Below are positions 24,796-32,267 of a stretch of DNA of 64,000 nt, piece after piece (the stretch's first letter is position 1; every line of letters starts with the position of its first letter). The position numbers were made by a program, and so were the translations under genes. The notes under the pieces were generated by a model. That model was not told where the DNA came from, searched no databases, and saw only the letters and a program-made list of their open reading frames with translations. The stretch lies in assembly GCF_000384115.1 (NCBI RefSeq), contig NZ_KB913029.1, positions 4,067,057-4,131,056 of the forward strand. Reading direction: 5' to 3'. Origin of the DNA: Sporichthya polymorpha DSM 43042. Its GTDB lineage: Bacteria; Actinomycetota; Actinomycetes; Sporichthyales; Sporichthyaceae.

Positions 24796-26142
24796 TCAGT
24801 CACTTCCGAGCGTGACGTCGGCCGTGCGGGTCTCCCCGTCCCGGACGTAGGTCAGCTTGACCTTGGTGCCCGGCTGCTGGGACCGGACGCCCGCGACGAG
24901 GGCGGCCTCGTCGGAGATGACGCGGCTGTCCATGCGGGTGACGACGTCGCCGCTGCGCAGGCCGGCCTTCTCGGCCGCCCCGCCGGGGGTGACCGCGCGG
25001 ATCAGCGCGCCGCGCTGGGTCGCGTTGGTCGAACTGGTGACCTGGACGCCGAGCAGCGCGTGCTTGACGGTCTGACCCTTCGCCAGCTGCTCGGCGATGA
25101 TCTTGGCCTGGTCGATCGGGATCGCGAAGCCGAGACCGATCGAGCCGGACTGTCCACCGAACGCGCTGCCGAGCGAGGCGATCGCCGACGTGATGCCGAT
25201 CAGGTTGCCGTTGAGGTCGACCAGCGCGCCGCCGGAGTTGCCCGGGTTGATCGGGGCGTCGGTCTGGATGCCGTCGATGACGCTGTCGTCGCCGCCCTGG
25301 CCCTCCTGGGGGATGACCGGCCGGTTCAGCGCGCTGACGATGCCGGTCGTGACCGTGCCGGCCAGACCGAGCGGGGCGCCGATCGCCACGACCTCCTGAC
25401 CCACCCGCAGATCACCGGAGCTGCCGAACGTGATCGGCACCGCGTCGGTGACGCCCTCGGCCTTGATGACGGCGAGGTCGGTGCTCGGGTCGGCCTTGAC
25501 CAGGCGCGCGCGCACGGAGCGGCCGTCGGAGAACACGACCGAGAGCTGACCCTGGCCGGCGACGTGGTTGTTGGTCAGGATCAGGCCGTCGGAGCTGATG
25601 ACGACGCCGCTGCCGGAGCCGAGGCCGGCGCCCTGGAAGACGTCGATCGAGACGACGCTGGGCAGCACCTTCGCCGCGACCTGCTCGATCGTGCCCTGAG
25701 GCGCGGCGGCGACCGGCTTGACCTCGCCGTTCGCGTTGGTGCTCAGGGAGCTGATCGCCGGGCTGGGGCCGTCGTCGCTGGAGGCGATCGTGCCGCCGAC
25801 GGCACCGCCGATCAGCGCCGCGACGACCGCGATCGCGGCCAGCGCCCCGTAGTTGCGCCGCGGCTCGGGGGCCGGCGTGTAGACGGGCGGCTGGGTGGGC
25901 CAGCCGCTGCCCGCCGCCGGGGCCGGGTCGGCCGCCGGCGGGGAGTAGCCGTAGTCCCACGACGACGGGGGCGGCGTGGACGCCGGGGGCGTGTACGCGC
26001 CGTACACGGGCTGGGTGCCGTAGGGGCCCGCGGCGCTGTCGTCGGTCCCGTAGCTGGACTGCCCGTAGACCGCGCCCGAGGCCCAGGAGTCCTCGCTGGG
26101 TGGGTTGTTCGGCGGAAAGGTCCCCCCGCGTTCGTCGCTCAC
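24796..26142 (-). CDS. pepD: HtrA/PepD-type membrane serine protease with PDZ domain
   Basis: A 448-aa trypsin-like protease. A Pro/Tyr-rich cytoplasmic N-terminus precedes one membrane span at about 99-120, placing the protease outside. The catalytic triad is visible: His193 (TNNHV), Asp222 (STDLAVIK) and Ser303 (NPGNSGGAL). A PDZ domain occupies the C-terminal 90 residues (AEKAGLRSGDVV). Gene order mprA-mprB-protease is the same as mycobacterial MprAB-PepD, an envelope-stress circuit in which PepD feeds back on the sensor. The GTG at 26142 follows AGGGAGACAGGGCGAC; an ATG at 26190 would add 16 residues. Confidence 0.9.
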   Translation of the reverse strand: MSDERGGTFPPNNPPSEDSWASGAVYGQSSYGTDDSAAGPYGTQPVYGAYTPPASTPPPSSWDYGYSPPAADPAPAAGSGWPTQPPVYTPAPEPRRNYGALAAIAVVAALIGGAVGGTIASSDDGPSPAISSLSTNANGEVKPVAAAPQGTIEQVAAKVLPSVVSIDVFQGAGLGSGSGVVISSDGLILTNNHVAGQGQLSVVFSDGRSVRARLVKADPSTDLAVIKAEGVTDAVPITFGSSGDLRVGQEVVAIGAPLGLAGTVTTGIVSALNRPVIPQEGQGGDDSVIDGIQTDAPINPGNSGGALVDLNGNLIGITSAIASLGSAFGGQSGSIGLGFAIPIDQAKIIAEQLAKGQTVKHALLGVQVTSSTNATQRGALIRAVTPGGAAEKAGLRSGDVVTRMDSRVISDEAALVAGVRSQQPGTKVKLTYVRDGETRTADVTLGSD

Positions 26143-26224
26143 CGTCGCCCTGTCTCCCTCACGACCCCACCCGGGTCCTGTTCGCGTCATGTGATCACGG
26201 TGCCGACCCTCACTATGCGTCGGC

Positions 26225-27700
26225 TTAAAGCTCCGTGTGCGTCACCGAGGAAGAGTGTGGCAGCCGTAATGTCAGTAGTGCCCCGCCCCCGGGGGCCTTA
26301 TCCGCGGTCACCGACCCTCCGTGGCGCTCGGCCGCCTGGCGCACGATCGCGAGCCCGAGCCCGGAGCCGGGCATGTTGCGCGACTCCTCGGCCCGGTAGA
26401 AGCGGTCGAAGATGAACGGCAGATCCCCCTCGGCGATGCCCGGACCCTGGTCGGCGACGGTGATCACACCATCCGTCAACCGGACGGTGACGGTCCCGCC
26501 CGGCGGGCTCCATTTGCCCGCGTTGTCCAGCAGGTTCAGCACGGCCCGTTCGAGCGCGCGGGCGTCGCCGAAGACCGTCCAGGGCCGGAGTGTGACGTCG
26601 AAGTCGACGGTCGGGGCCCGTCGGCGTGCGCGCTCGACGGCGGTGCCGAGGATCTCGGCCATGTCGAGCTCGCGGCCCTCGAACCGGTCGACGTCGTCCC
26701 GCGAGAGCTCGACGAGGTCGCCGACCAGGCCGGTGAGCTCCTCGACCTGGGCGCGGACGTCGTCGAGCAGTTCGGACCGGTCCTGGTCGGAGAGCCCCGC
26801 CCGGCCCTCGGCCTGGGCCAGCAGGTCGAGGTTGGTGCGCAGGCTGGTCAGCGGTGTCCGCAGTTCGTGGCCGGCGTCCCCGACGAGGCGGCGCTGCAGC
26901 TCCCGGGACCGCTCGACGGCGGTGAGCATCTCGTTGAAGCTCGTGCCGAGCCGGGCGAGTTCGTCGTTGCCGTGGATCTCGATCCGGCGCAGGTCGCCGG
27001 TCCGCGCGACGTGCTCGGCGGCCTCGGTGAGCTGGCTGACCGGGCGCAGGCCCTGCCGGGCGACGTAGACCCCGGCGTAGGCCGCGAGCCCGATCCCGAC
27101 GCCGCCGATGACGAGCAGGGCGGTGGCGAGCGAGCGCAGCGTGCGGTCGATGTCCTTGGTGGTCTGGGCGAGGACGAAGGCGGTCCGCGGCTCCGAGCCC
27201 CGTTCCGACGGGATCGCGACGACGCGGAACTGCTCGCCGTCGATCGTCCGTGCGGTCCGCAGGGAGAAGTCCGACGCCCCGAGCGCGACCGCGATCTCGG
27301 GCTGGCCGACCGGCGGCTGGTCGTCGGGGCCCTTGGAGGAGAACGGCGTCCCGTCGGCGTAGACGATCGCGAGCCGGGTGCCGGCGGCGGCGAACGTGCC
27401 CTCGGGGAAGCGGACGACCTGCGTGGGGTCCGCGGCCGGCGTCTGCAGCAGTGCTCGCGCGCGGCCGACGAGCGTGTCGTCGAAGTTGTCGTAGTACTGC
27501 ACGCGCGCGGTGAGCCACACCGCGAGCGAGGTGATGGCGACCGTGAGGCCGACGACGAGTGAGATGAACGCGGCGACGCGGACCCGGAGGGTCAGCCGGC
27601 CCCACGTCCGCTGGACGATCTGCCCCGCGGCCCGGCGGTGGCGGCGGTGACCCGGCTCCGGAGCCGGCGATTTCTCCGGCGGGAGGCCGTTCTGACGCAT
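26225..27700 (-). CDS. mprB: Sensor histidine kinase, MprB-like
   Basis: A 491-aa membrane sensor kinase. Two membrane spans (about 43-63 and 188-210) flank an extracytoplasmic sensor of roughly 125 residues, then come HAMP (211-262), the dimerisation domain with phospho-accepting His278 in GDAGHELRTPLTSL, and the ATPase domain with NLLDNAGKWSPPGG, DQGPGI and GSGLGLAI boxes. It lies 14 bp after the response regulator gene and upstream of the PepD-like protease gene. Function in cell-envelope stress sensing is inferred from that order. Confidence 0.9.
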   Translation of the reverse strand: MRQNGLPPEKSPAPEPGHRRHRRAAGQIVQRTWGRLTLRVRVAAFISLVVGLTVAITSLAVWLTARVQYYDNFDDTLVGRARALLQTPAADPTQVVRFPEGTFAAAGTRLAIVYADGTPFSSKGPDDQPPVGQPEIAVALGASDFSLRTARTIDGEQFRVVAIPSERGSEPRTAFVLAQTTKDIDRTLRSLATALLVIGGVGIGLAAYAGVYVARQGLRPVSQLTEAAEHVARTGDLRRIEIHGNDELARLGTSFNEMLTAVERSRELQRRLVGDAGHELRTPLTSLRTNLDLLAQAEGRAGLSDQDRSELLDDVRAQVEELTGLVGDLVELSRDDVDRFEGRELDMAEILGTAVERARRRAPTVDFDVTLRPWTVFGDARALERAVLNLLDNAGKWSPPGGTVTVRLTDGVITVADQGPGIAEGDLPFIFDRFYRAEESRNMPGSGLGLAIVRQAAERHGGSVTADKAPGGGALLTLRLPHSSSVTHTEL

Positions 27701-27714
27701 CGTCAGGCCCGTGC

Positions 27715-28416
27715 TCAGGGGGGAGACTCGCGCAGCACGTATCCGACGCCGCGCACCGTGTGGACCAGGCGGGACCCGCCCTCGGCCTCGGTCTTGCGGC
27801 GCAGGTAGCCGACGTAGACCTCGAGCGAGTTGGCGGTCGTCGGGAAGTCGAACCCCCAGACCTCCTCGAGGATCCGCTCGCGGCTGAGGACCTCGCGGGG
27901 GTGACGCATGAACAGTTCGAGCAGGGCGAACTCGGTGCGGGTCAGCCGGACGTGGTGCTCGCCGCGGCGGACCTCCCGGGTGATCGCGTTCAGGGAGAGG
28001 TCGGAGAACACGAGCGGCGCGTTGGTCGCGGCGCCCTCGGTCGCGGTCGCGCTGCGGCGGAGCAGGGCGCGCAGCCGGGCCAGCAGCTCCTCGAGGGCGA
28101 ACGGCTTCGGCAGGTAGTCGTCGGCGCCCGCGTCGAGCCCCGCGACCCGGTCCTCGACCGAGTCCCGTGCGGTGAGCACGAGGATCGGGACGTCGTCGCC
28201 GCCCGCGCGGAGCTGGCGGCACGCGTCCAGCCCACCCATGCGGGGCATCATCACGTCGAGCACGAGGGCGTCCGGCCGGCTCGTCGCGACCTGGGTGAGG
28301 GCCTCCTCACCGTCCGCCGCGACGTCGACGTCGTACCCGTTGAAGGTCAACGACCGACGCAGCGACTCCCGCACGGACCGGTCGTCGTCGACCACAAGGA
28401 TGCGCATGGCGCTCAT
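27715..28416 (-). CDS. mprA: OmpR-type response regulator, MprA-like
   Basis: A 233-aa two-component regulator. The receiver domain has the acidic pocket VVDDD near the start, phospho-acceptor Asp54 in [12 protein letters not shown] and the LTARD and KPF switch residues. A winged-helix DNA-binding domain follows, with [21 protein letters not shown] and the VRGVGYVL hairpin. The ATG at 28416 overlaps the dinB stop as ATGA, which favours it over an internal ATG at 28407. Partner kinase is the next gene. Confidence 0.92.
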   Translation of the reverse strand: MSAMRILVVDDDRSVRESLRRSLTFNGYDVDVAADGEEALTQVATSRPDALVLDVMMPRMGGLDACRQLRAGGDDVPILVLTARDSVEDRVAGLDAGADDYLPKPFALEELLARLRALLRRSATATEGAATNAPLVFSDLSLNAITREVRRGEHHVRLTRTEFALLELFMRHPREVLSRERILEEVWGFDFPTTANSLEVYVGYLRRKTEAEGGSRLVHTVRGVGYVLRESPP

Positions 28417-29744
28417 CCTGCCCCAGGGGTACCGCCTCCCGGCAGCACCGCGGGGCGTTCGGTGAGGTCCGGGTCGTCGATCGCGAACGTCCGGACCCGG
28501 CCCGGCGGGGTCCAGCGGGTCTCGAACCGGACCGTCACCCGGCCGACCCCGCTGCCCTGCACCCACCCGTCGCCGTGGACGGCGTGGCGGACGTCCTGAC
28601 CCGGCGTCCAGCGCCGGACCGTCGGCCCCGCGGGCTCGGGGGTGGGCTCGGGCGCCTCGTCCTCGGCGTCCTCGGCGAACAGGTCCTCCTGGGCCCAGTC
28701 GACCAGTCCGGAGACCCCGACCCCGAGCAGCCGGATGCCGTCGGAGGTGTCGATCTCGGCCAGGAGCCGGCGCGCGGTCGCGGAGATCGTGCGGGCGTCG
28801 TCGGTCGGGCCGGGCAGGGTCGTCGAGCGGGTGTGGGACTGGAAGTCGTGGCGGCGGATCTTCACCGTGACGGTCCGTCCGGACAGGGACGCGGCGCGCA
28901 GGCGGCGCGAGACCGTCGCGGCCATCCGGTCGCAGGTCTCGGTCAGCAGGGCGCGCTCGACGACGTCGCGTTCGAAGGTGTCCTCGACGCTGACCGACTT
29001 CGACTCCCGGTGCGGGGAGACCGGACGGTCGTCCTCGCCGCGGCTGAGGCGGGCGAGCAGCTTGCCGTGCGCCTGTCCGAGCAGCCCGACGAGCTCGGAC
29101 TCGTCGACCGCGGCGAGGTCCGCGACCGTGTGCACCCCCGCCCGGCGCAGGCGTTCGGCGGTCGCGGGGCCGACCGTCCAGAGCTTGCGGACCGGCATCG
29201 GGTGCAGCAGGTCCAGCTCGGTGCCGGGTTCGACGACGACGAGCCCGTCGGGCTTGTCGAGGTCGGAGGCGATCTTGGCGAGCAGCTTCGACGTGCCGGC
29301 CCCGACGGAGGCGGTCAGGCCCGTGGCGTCGTGGACGGCAGCCCTGAGGTCCGCAGCGACGGTCCGGACCCGTTCGACGTCCCAGCCGGAGCCGGTCACG
29401 GCGAGGTCGGCGAACGCCTCGTCGAGCGAGAGCGGCTCGACGGCGGGGGAGAGGTCGCGCAGCAGGCCCATGACGATCTCGCTGACCGCGCGGTACGCAT
29501 CGAACCGGCCGCCGAGGAAGGCAGCGTTGGGGCAGAGCGCGCGGGCCTGGGCCGTCGGCATCGCCGACCCGATCCCGAACGCCCGCGCCTCGTAGGACGC
29601 GGTCGCCACCACCCCGCGGGGGCCGATGCCGCCGACCACGACGGGCTTGCCCCGCAGCGAGGGCTTGTCCCGCTGCTCGACCGCCGCGAAGAAAGCGTCC
29701 AGGTCCAGGTGGAGGACGGACGGTTCGGTGCGCACGGGCGTCAT
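28413..29744 (-). CDS. dinB: DNA polymerase IV (DinB)
   Basis: A 443-aa Y-family translesion polymerase. The palm catalytic acidic residues are in [14 protein letters not shown] (N-terminal) and SLDEAFADL; the fingers, thumb HhH segment ([20 protein letters not shown]) and little-finger domain are complete. A C-terminal extension of about 80 residues contains a [18 protein letters not shown] beta segment, as in several actinobacterial DinB paralogues, instead of a simple beta-clamp peptide at the end. Its stop overlaps the mprA-like start, tying lesion bypass and envelope-stress genes into one transcript. Confidence 0.92.
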   Translation of the reverse strand: MTPVRTEPSVLHLDLDAFFAAVEQRDKPSLRGKPVVVGGIGPRGVVATASYEARAFGIGSAMPTAQARALCPNAAFLGGRFDAYRAVSEIVMGLLRDLSPAVEPLSLDEAFADLAVTGSGWDVERVRTVAADLRAAVHDATGLTASVGAGTSKLLAKIASDLDKPDGLVVVEPGTELDLLHPMPVRKLWTVGPATAERLRRAGVHTVADLAAVDESELVGLLGQAHGKLLARLSRGEDDRPVSPHRESKSVSVEDTFERDVVERALLTETCDRMAATVSRRLRAASLSGRTVTVKIRRHDFQSHTRSTTLPGPTDDARTISATARRLLAEIDTSDGIRLLGVGVSGLVDWAQEDLFAEDAEDEAPEPTPEPAGPTVRRWTPGQDVRHAVHGDGWVQGSGVGRVTVRFETRWTPPGRVRTFAIDDPDLTERPAVLPGGGTPGAG

Positions 29745-29786
29745 TGTGGCCGGTCAGTGCGGTCGGAGATTTTCGATGGAACGGAC

Positions 29787-29815
29787 TTGTATCGAATACA
29801 TGGCTGTTCTAATCT
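29787..29815 (+). promoter_or_regulatory. Promoter with overlapping dyad for the TetR-hemerythrin operon
   Basis: TTGTAT (29787-29792) and TAATCT (29810-29815) are spaced by 17 bp and form a good sigma-70-type promoter in AT-poor surroundings. The likely start of transcription falls about at the GTG start of the TetR gene (29823), so the mRNA may be leaderless. A dyad TGTAT-CGA-ATACA (29788-29800) overlaps the -35 box and could be the TetR operator. All roles are inferred. Confidence 0.6.
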
Positions 29816-29822
29816 TCCGGCC

Positions 29823-30479
29823 GTGGCCCCTCCCGTCCACTCCGCGACCCGCACCTACGACTCCCGCCGTCGGCGGGAGGCGGCGGCCGCGACCCGCCTC
29901 GACGTGGTGGCCGCCGCGACGCGGCTGTTCACCGAGCGGGGGTGGGCGCGCACCTCGGTCCGGGACGTCGCCAAGGAGGCGCGGGTCTCGGTCGAGACCG
30001 TGTACTCCGCGGTCGGGTCGAAGGCCGAGATCCTGCGGGCGGCGCTGGACGTCAGCGTCGTCGGCGACAACGAGCCGGTGCCGCTGGCGGACCGTCCCGA
30101 GTTCCGGGCGCTCGCCGCCGGGAGCCCACGGGAGCGGGCCGAGGCGGTCGCCGGGTTGCTGGCCGGGATGTTCCCTCGCACGGCGCCGCTCTTCCGCGCC
30201 CTGGAGCACGGCGCCGCGGCCGACCCCGCCCTGGCCGAGATGTACGCCTGGGCGCTCGGCAGTCAGCGCGAGTCCGCGCGGCAGGCCCTGGCCCTCGTCC
30301 TCGATCGCGAGCCCAGCGACCTCGAGGCCGACGGCGTGCACGCCCTGTTCAGCAACATCGTGTTCCTCCAGCTGACCGAGTACGCCGGCTGGAGCCTGGA
30401 GACCTACCGGACCTGGGTGACCGAGAGCGTTCTCCGCCTCTTCGACCTCGACCACACCCCGCGACCTGGAGATTCCTGA
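29823..30479 (+). CDS. TetR-family transcriptional regulator
   Basis: A 218-aa TetR-type regulator. The DNA-binding domain lies at about 20-70 (RLFTERGWARTSVRDVAKEARVS then VETVYSAVGSK). The C-terminal ligand domain is unassigned. Its stop overlaps the start of the hemerythrin-SRPBCC gene (TGATG), so regulator and enzyme-like gene form an operon. The GTG start sits right at the predicted transcription start, and the dyad over the -35 box is a natural autoregulatory site. Confidence 0.85.
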   Translation: MAPPVHSATRTYDSRRRREAAAATRLDVVAAATRLFTERGWARTSVRDVAKEARVSVETVYSAVGSKAEILRAALDVSVVGDNEPVPLADRPEFRALAAGSPRERAEAVAGLLAGMFPRTAPLFRALEHGAAADPALAEMYAWALGSQRESARQALALVLDREPSDLEADGVHALFSNIVFLQLTEYAGWSLETYRTWVTESVLRLFDLDHTPRPGDS

Positions 30480-31690
30480 TGACCGGCGCCCCCACCACCG
30501 CCGAGCCCCCGACCGTGCCGACCGACCCCGCGCCCGCGTACCGCGTCCCCGCCGACTTCGTGCCGGCCGAGACCCGCACGATGGGCACCGTCCACAACGC
30601 CCTGCGACGCGACCTGCCGCGCGTCCGGGCCGTGCTCGACACCCTGCCGTACCCGCACGACCGTCAGCGCGTGGCGCTCGCCGACCACCTGCTGATGATG
30701 ATGGCGTTCCTGCACAAGCACCATTCCGCCGAGGAGATCGGGCTCTACCCGTTGGTCCGGCGCGACCCGGCGGCCGCCGCGCTGCTCGACGAGATGGAGG
30801 CCGACCACGACGCCCTCGACCCCGGCATCGCCGCGGTGGAGAGCGCCGCTCGGGCCTACCGGCTCGACGCGGCGGCGCGCGAGGCCGTGATCGCCGCCCT
30901 CGATCTGCTCAACCCGGTGCTGATGCCGCACCTGGACCGGGAGGAGCAACTCCTCATGCCGGTCGTCGAACGGACCGTCAGCAAGGCCGAGTGGGACGCC
31001 TGGGAGAAGGGCATCGCCAAGGGCCGCTCGCTGGGCGAGTTGGCCACCGAGGGGCACTGGATCCTCGACGGGGCGACCCCGGACGAGGTCGACCTGATGC
31101 TCGCCCTCGTCCCCGGGCCCATGCGCTGGATCCTGCTGAACGTCTCCGGCCGCGGCCACCGCAAGCGCGCCTTCGCTCGCTGGTGGACCCAGGAGTACTC
31201 CCCGTGGAAGGTCGCGTGCGGCGGCAGCAACAGCGTCACCGTCTCCGCGTCACCGGAGCAGGTGTGGGCCGTGCTGACCGACGTCACCCGCGTCGGTGAG
31301 TGGAGCCACGAGTGCCGCAGCGCCCGCTGGCTCGCCGGGTCCGGTGGCGTGGGTGCCCGCTTCGTCGGCGCGAATCAGGCGGCCTGGTCGCGCTGGAAGC
31401 GCCCCTGCGTCGTCACCGCCTGGGAGCCGGGCCGGCTCTTCGCGTTCCGCACCCAGGGCCCGCGGCTGGTTCGCGACTGCTCGGAGTGGACCTTCGCCCT
31501 CGAGCCCGTCCCCGGCGGGGGCACCCGCATCACGCAGACGTTCCGGATCCTGAGCCTGCCCGTCCCCGTCGAGCGGCTGATCTGGCTGACCCTGCCGCCG
31601 CACCGCATCGCACCGCCGCCCTCGCCGGCGACCTCGAGCGCCTCGGCGCCCTCGCCGCCCGCCGCCGCCACCCCTGTCAGAAAAGGGTGA
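30479..31690 (+). CDS. Hemerythrin-like / SRPBCC fusion protein
   Basis: A 403-aa fusion. The N-terminal half is a hemerythrin-like four-helix bundle with candidate iron ligands His39, His79/81/82, Glu85/86, His110, His151 and Glu155. From about residue 240 comes an SRPBCC (polyketide-cyclase/START-like) lipid-binding fold, starting SVTVSASPEQVWAVLTDV. The last 28 residues look out of frame: shifting by -1 near 31609 restores RTAALAGDLERLGALAA, the normal last helix of an SRPBCC domain. Both frames run into the family-B palindrome, which supplies the stop codon. Fusion of an oxygen/NO-sensing bundle to a hydrophobic-ligand pocket suggests redox or lipid sensing; substrate unknown. Confidence 0.78.
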   Translation: MTGAPTTAEPPTVPTDPAPAYRVPADFVPAETRTMGTVHNALRRDLPRVRAVLDTLPYPHDRQRVALADHLLMMMAFLHKHHSAEEIGLYPLVRRDPAAAALLDEMEADHDALDPGIAAVESAARAYRLDAAAREAVIAALDLLNPVLMPHLDREEQLLMPVVERTVSKAEWDAWEKGIAKGRSLGELATEGHWILDGATPDEVDLMLALVPGPMRWILLNVSGRGHRKRAFARWWTQEYSPWKVACGGSNSVTVSASPEQVWAVLTDVTRVGEWSHECRSARWLAGSGGVGARFVGANQAAWSRWKRPCVVTAWEPGRLFAFRTQGPRLVRDCSEWTFALEPVPGGGTRITQTFRILSLPVPVERLIWLTLPPHRIAPPPSPATSSASAPSPPAAATPVRKG

Positions 31691-31731
31691 CACCCCTTAC
31701 TGCGCAGTAAGGGGTGTCACCCTTTCTTGAC
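31676..31731. repeat. Palindromic repeat family B, long form
   Basis: A 56-bp near-perfect palindrome: two 28-bp arms meeting at ACTGC/GCAGT, identical except for one AG/GA swap. The core is AGGGTGACACCCCTT. It lies across the 3' end of the hemerythrin-SRPBCC gene and faces the convergent gene ending at 31762. The same long form, with the same centre, is at 40839-40896. Confidence 0.8.
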
Positions 31732-31761
31732 GACGGGGCCGGACGGCCGGCGGGTGGGGTG

Positions 31762-32193
31762 TCAGGGGTCGATCTGGACCGGGGCGGAGGCGGCGTCGGA
31801 GCCGGTGTCCTTGAGTCGGTAGGTGCCGGCGCGGGACGTGATGATGTAGGTCGAGTAGCTGCCGTCGCTCGCGGCGGTGGCGCGGGCGGGGAAGTCCTGC
31901 CAGCCACCGGACTCCTTGCGCTGGACGACGAGCTTGGCGCCCGGCTCGGCACCGGTGCCGGTGATAACGATCCGCTTGCCTTCCGAGATCGCCTCGGCGG
32001 TGAAGCCGCCCTTGCCCTTCGCCTTCGGTGTCGGGCTCGGGGTCGTGGTCTCCTCGTCGGAGGTGGGGTTGAACGGGATCGTCGTCCCGTTCGCGGCATC
32101 GCCGCCACCGCCGAGGAGGATGCCGCCCCCGACCGTGCCGACGATGAACGCGCACGCGAGAGCGGCGACGGCGTGACGCGGCTGGAGGGACAT
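31762..32193 (-). CDS. Exported hypothetical protein
   Basis: A 143-aa protein with an N-terminal membrane segment (residues 7-30, LACAFIVGTVGGGILLGGG), a Thr/Pro/Lys-rich linker (TTTPSPTPKAKGKGG) and a compact beta domain (IVITGTGAEPGAKLVVQRKE ... YSTYIITSRAGTYRLKD) that resembles small Ig-like or bacterial adhesion folds. The ATG at 32193 follows CAGGAG, a good Shine-Dalgarno. Whether the membrane segment is cleaved is unclear. I do not recognise a family. Monocistronic, with family-B repeat downstream. Confidence 0.72.
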   Translation of the reverse strand: MSLQPRHAVAALACAFIVGTVGGGILLGGGGDAANGTTIPFNPTSDEETTTPSPTPKAKGKGGFTAEAISEGKRIVITGTGAEPGAKLVVQRKESGGWQDFPARATAASDGSYSTYIITSRAGTYRLKDTGSDAASAPVQIDP

Positions 32194-32267
32194 GGTGAAC
32201 TCCTGCAACTTCCGAGGGGACTGGCAGAGGATAAGCAGCAGAAAGCGCGACAGAAACGTGGTGCTGC

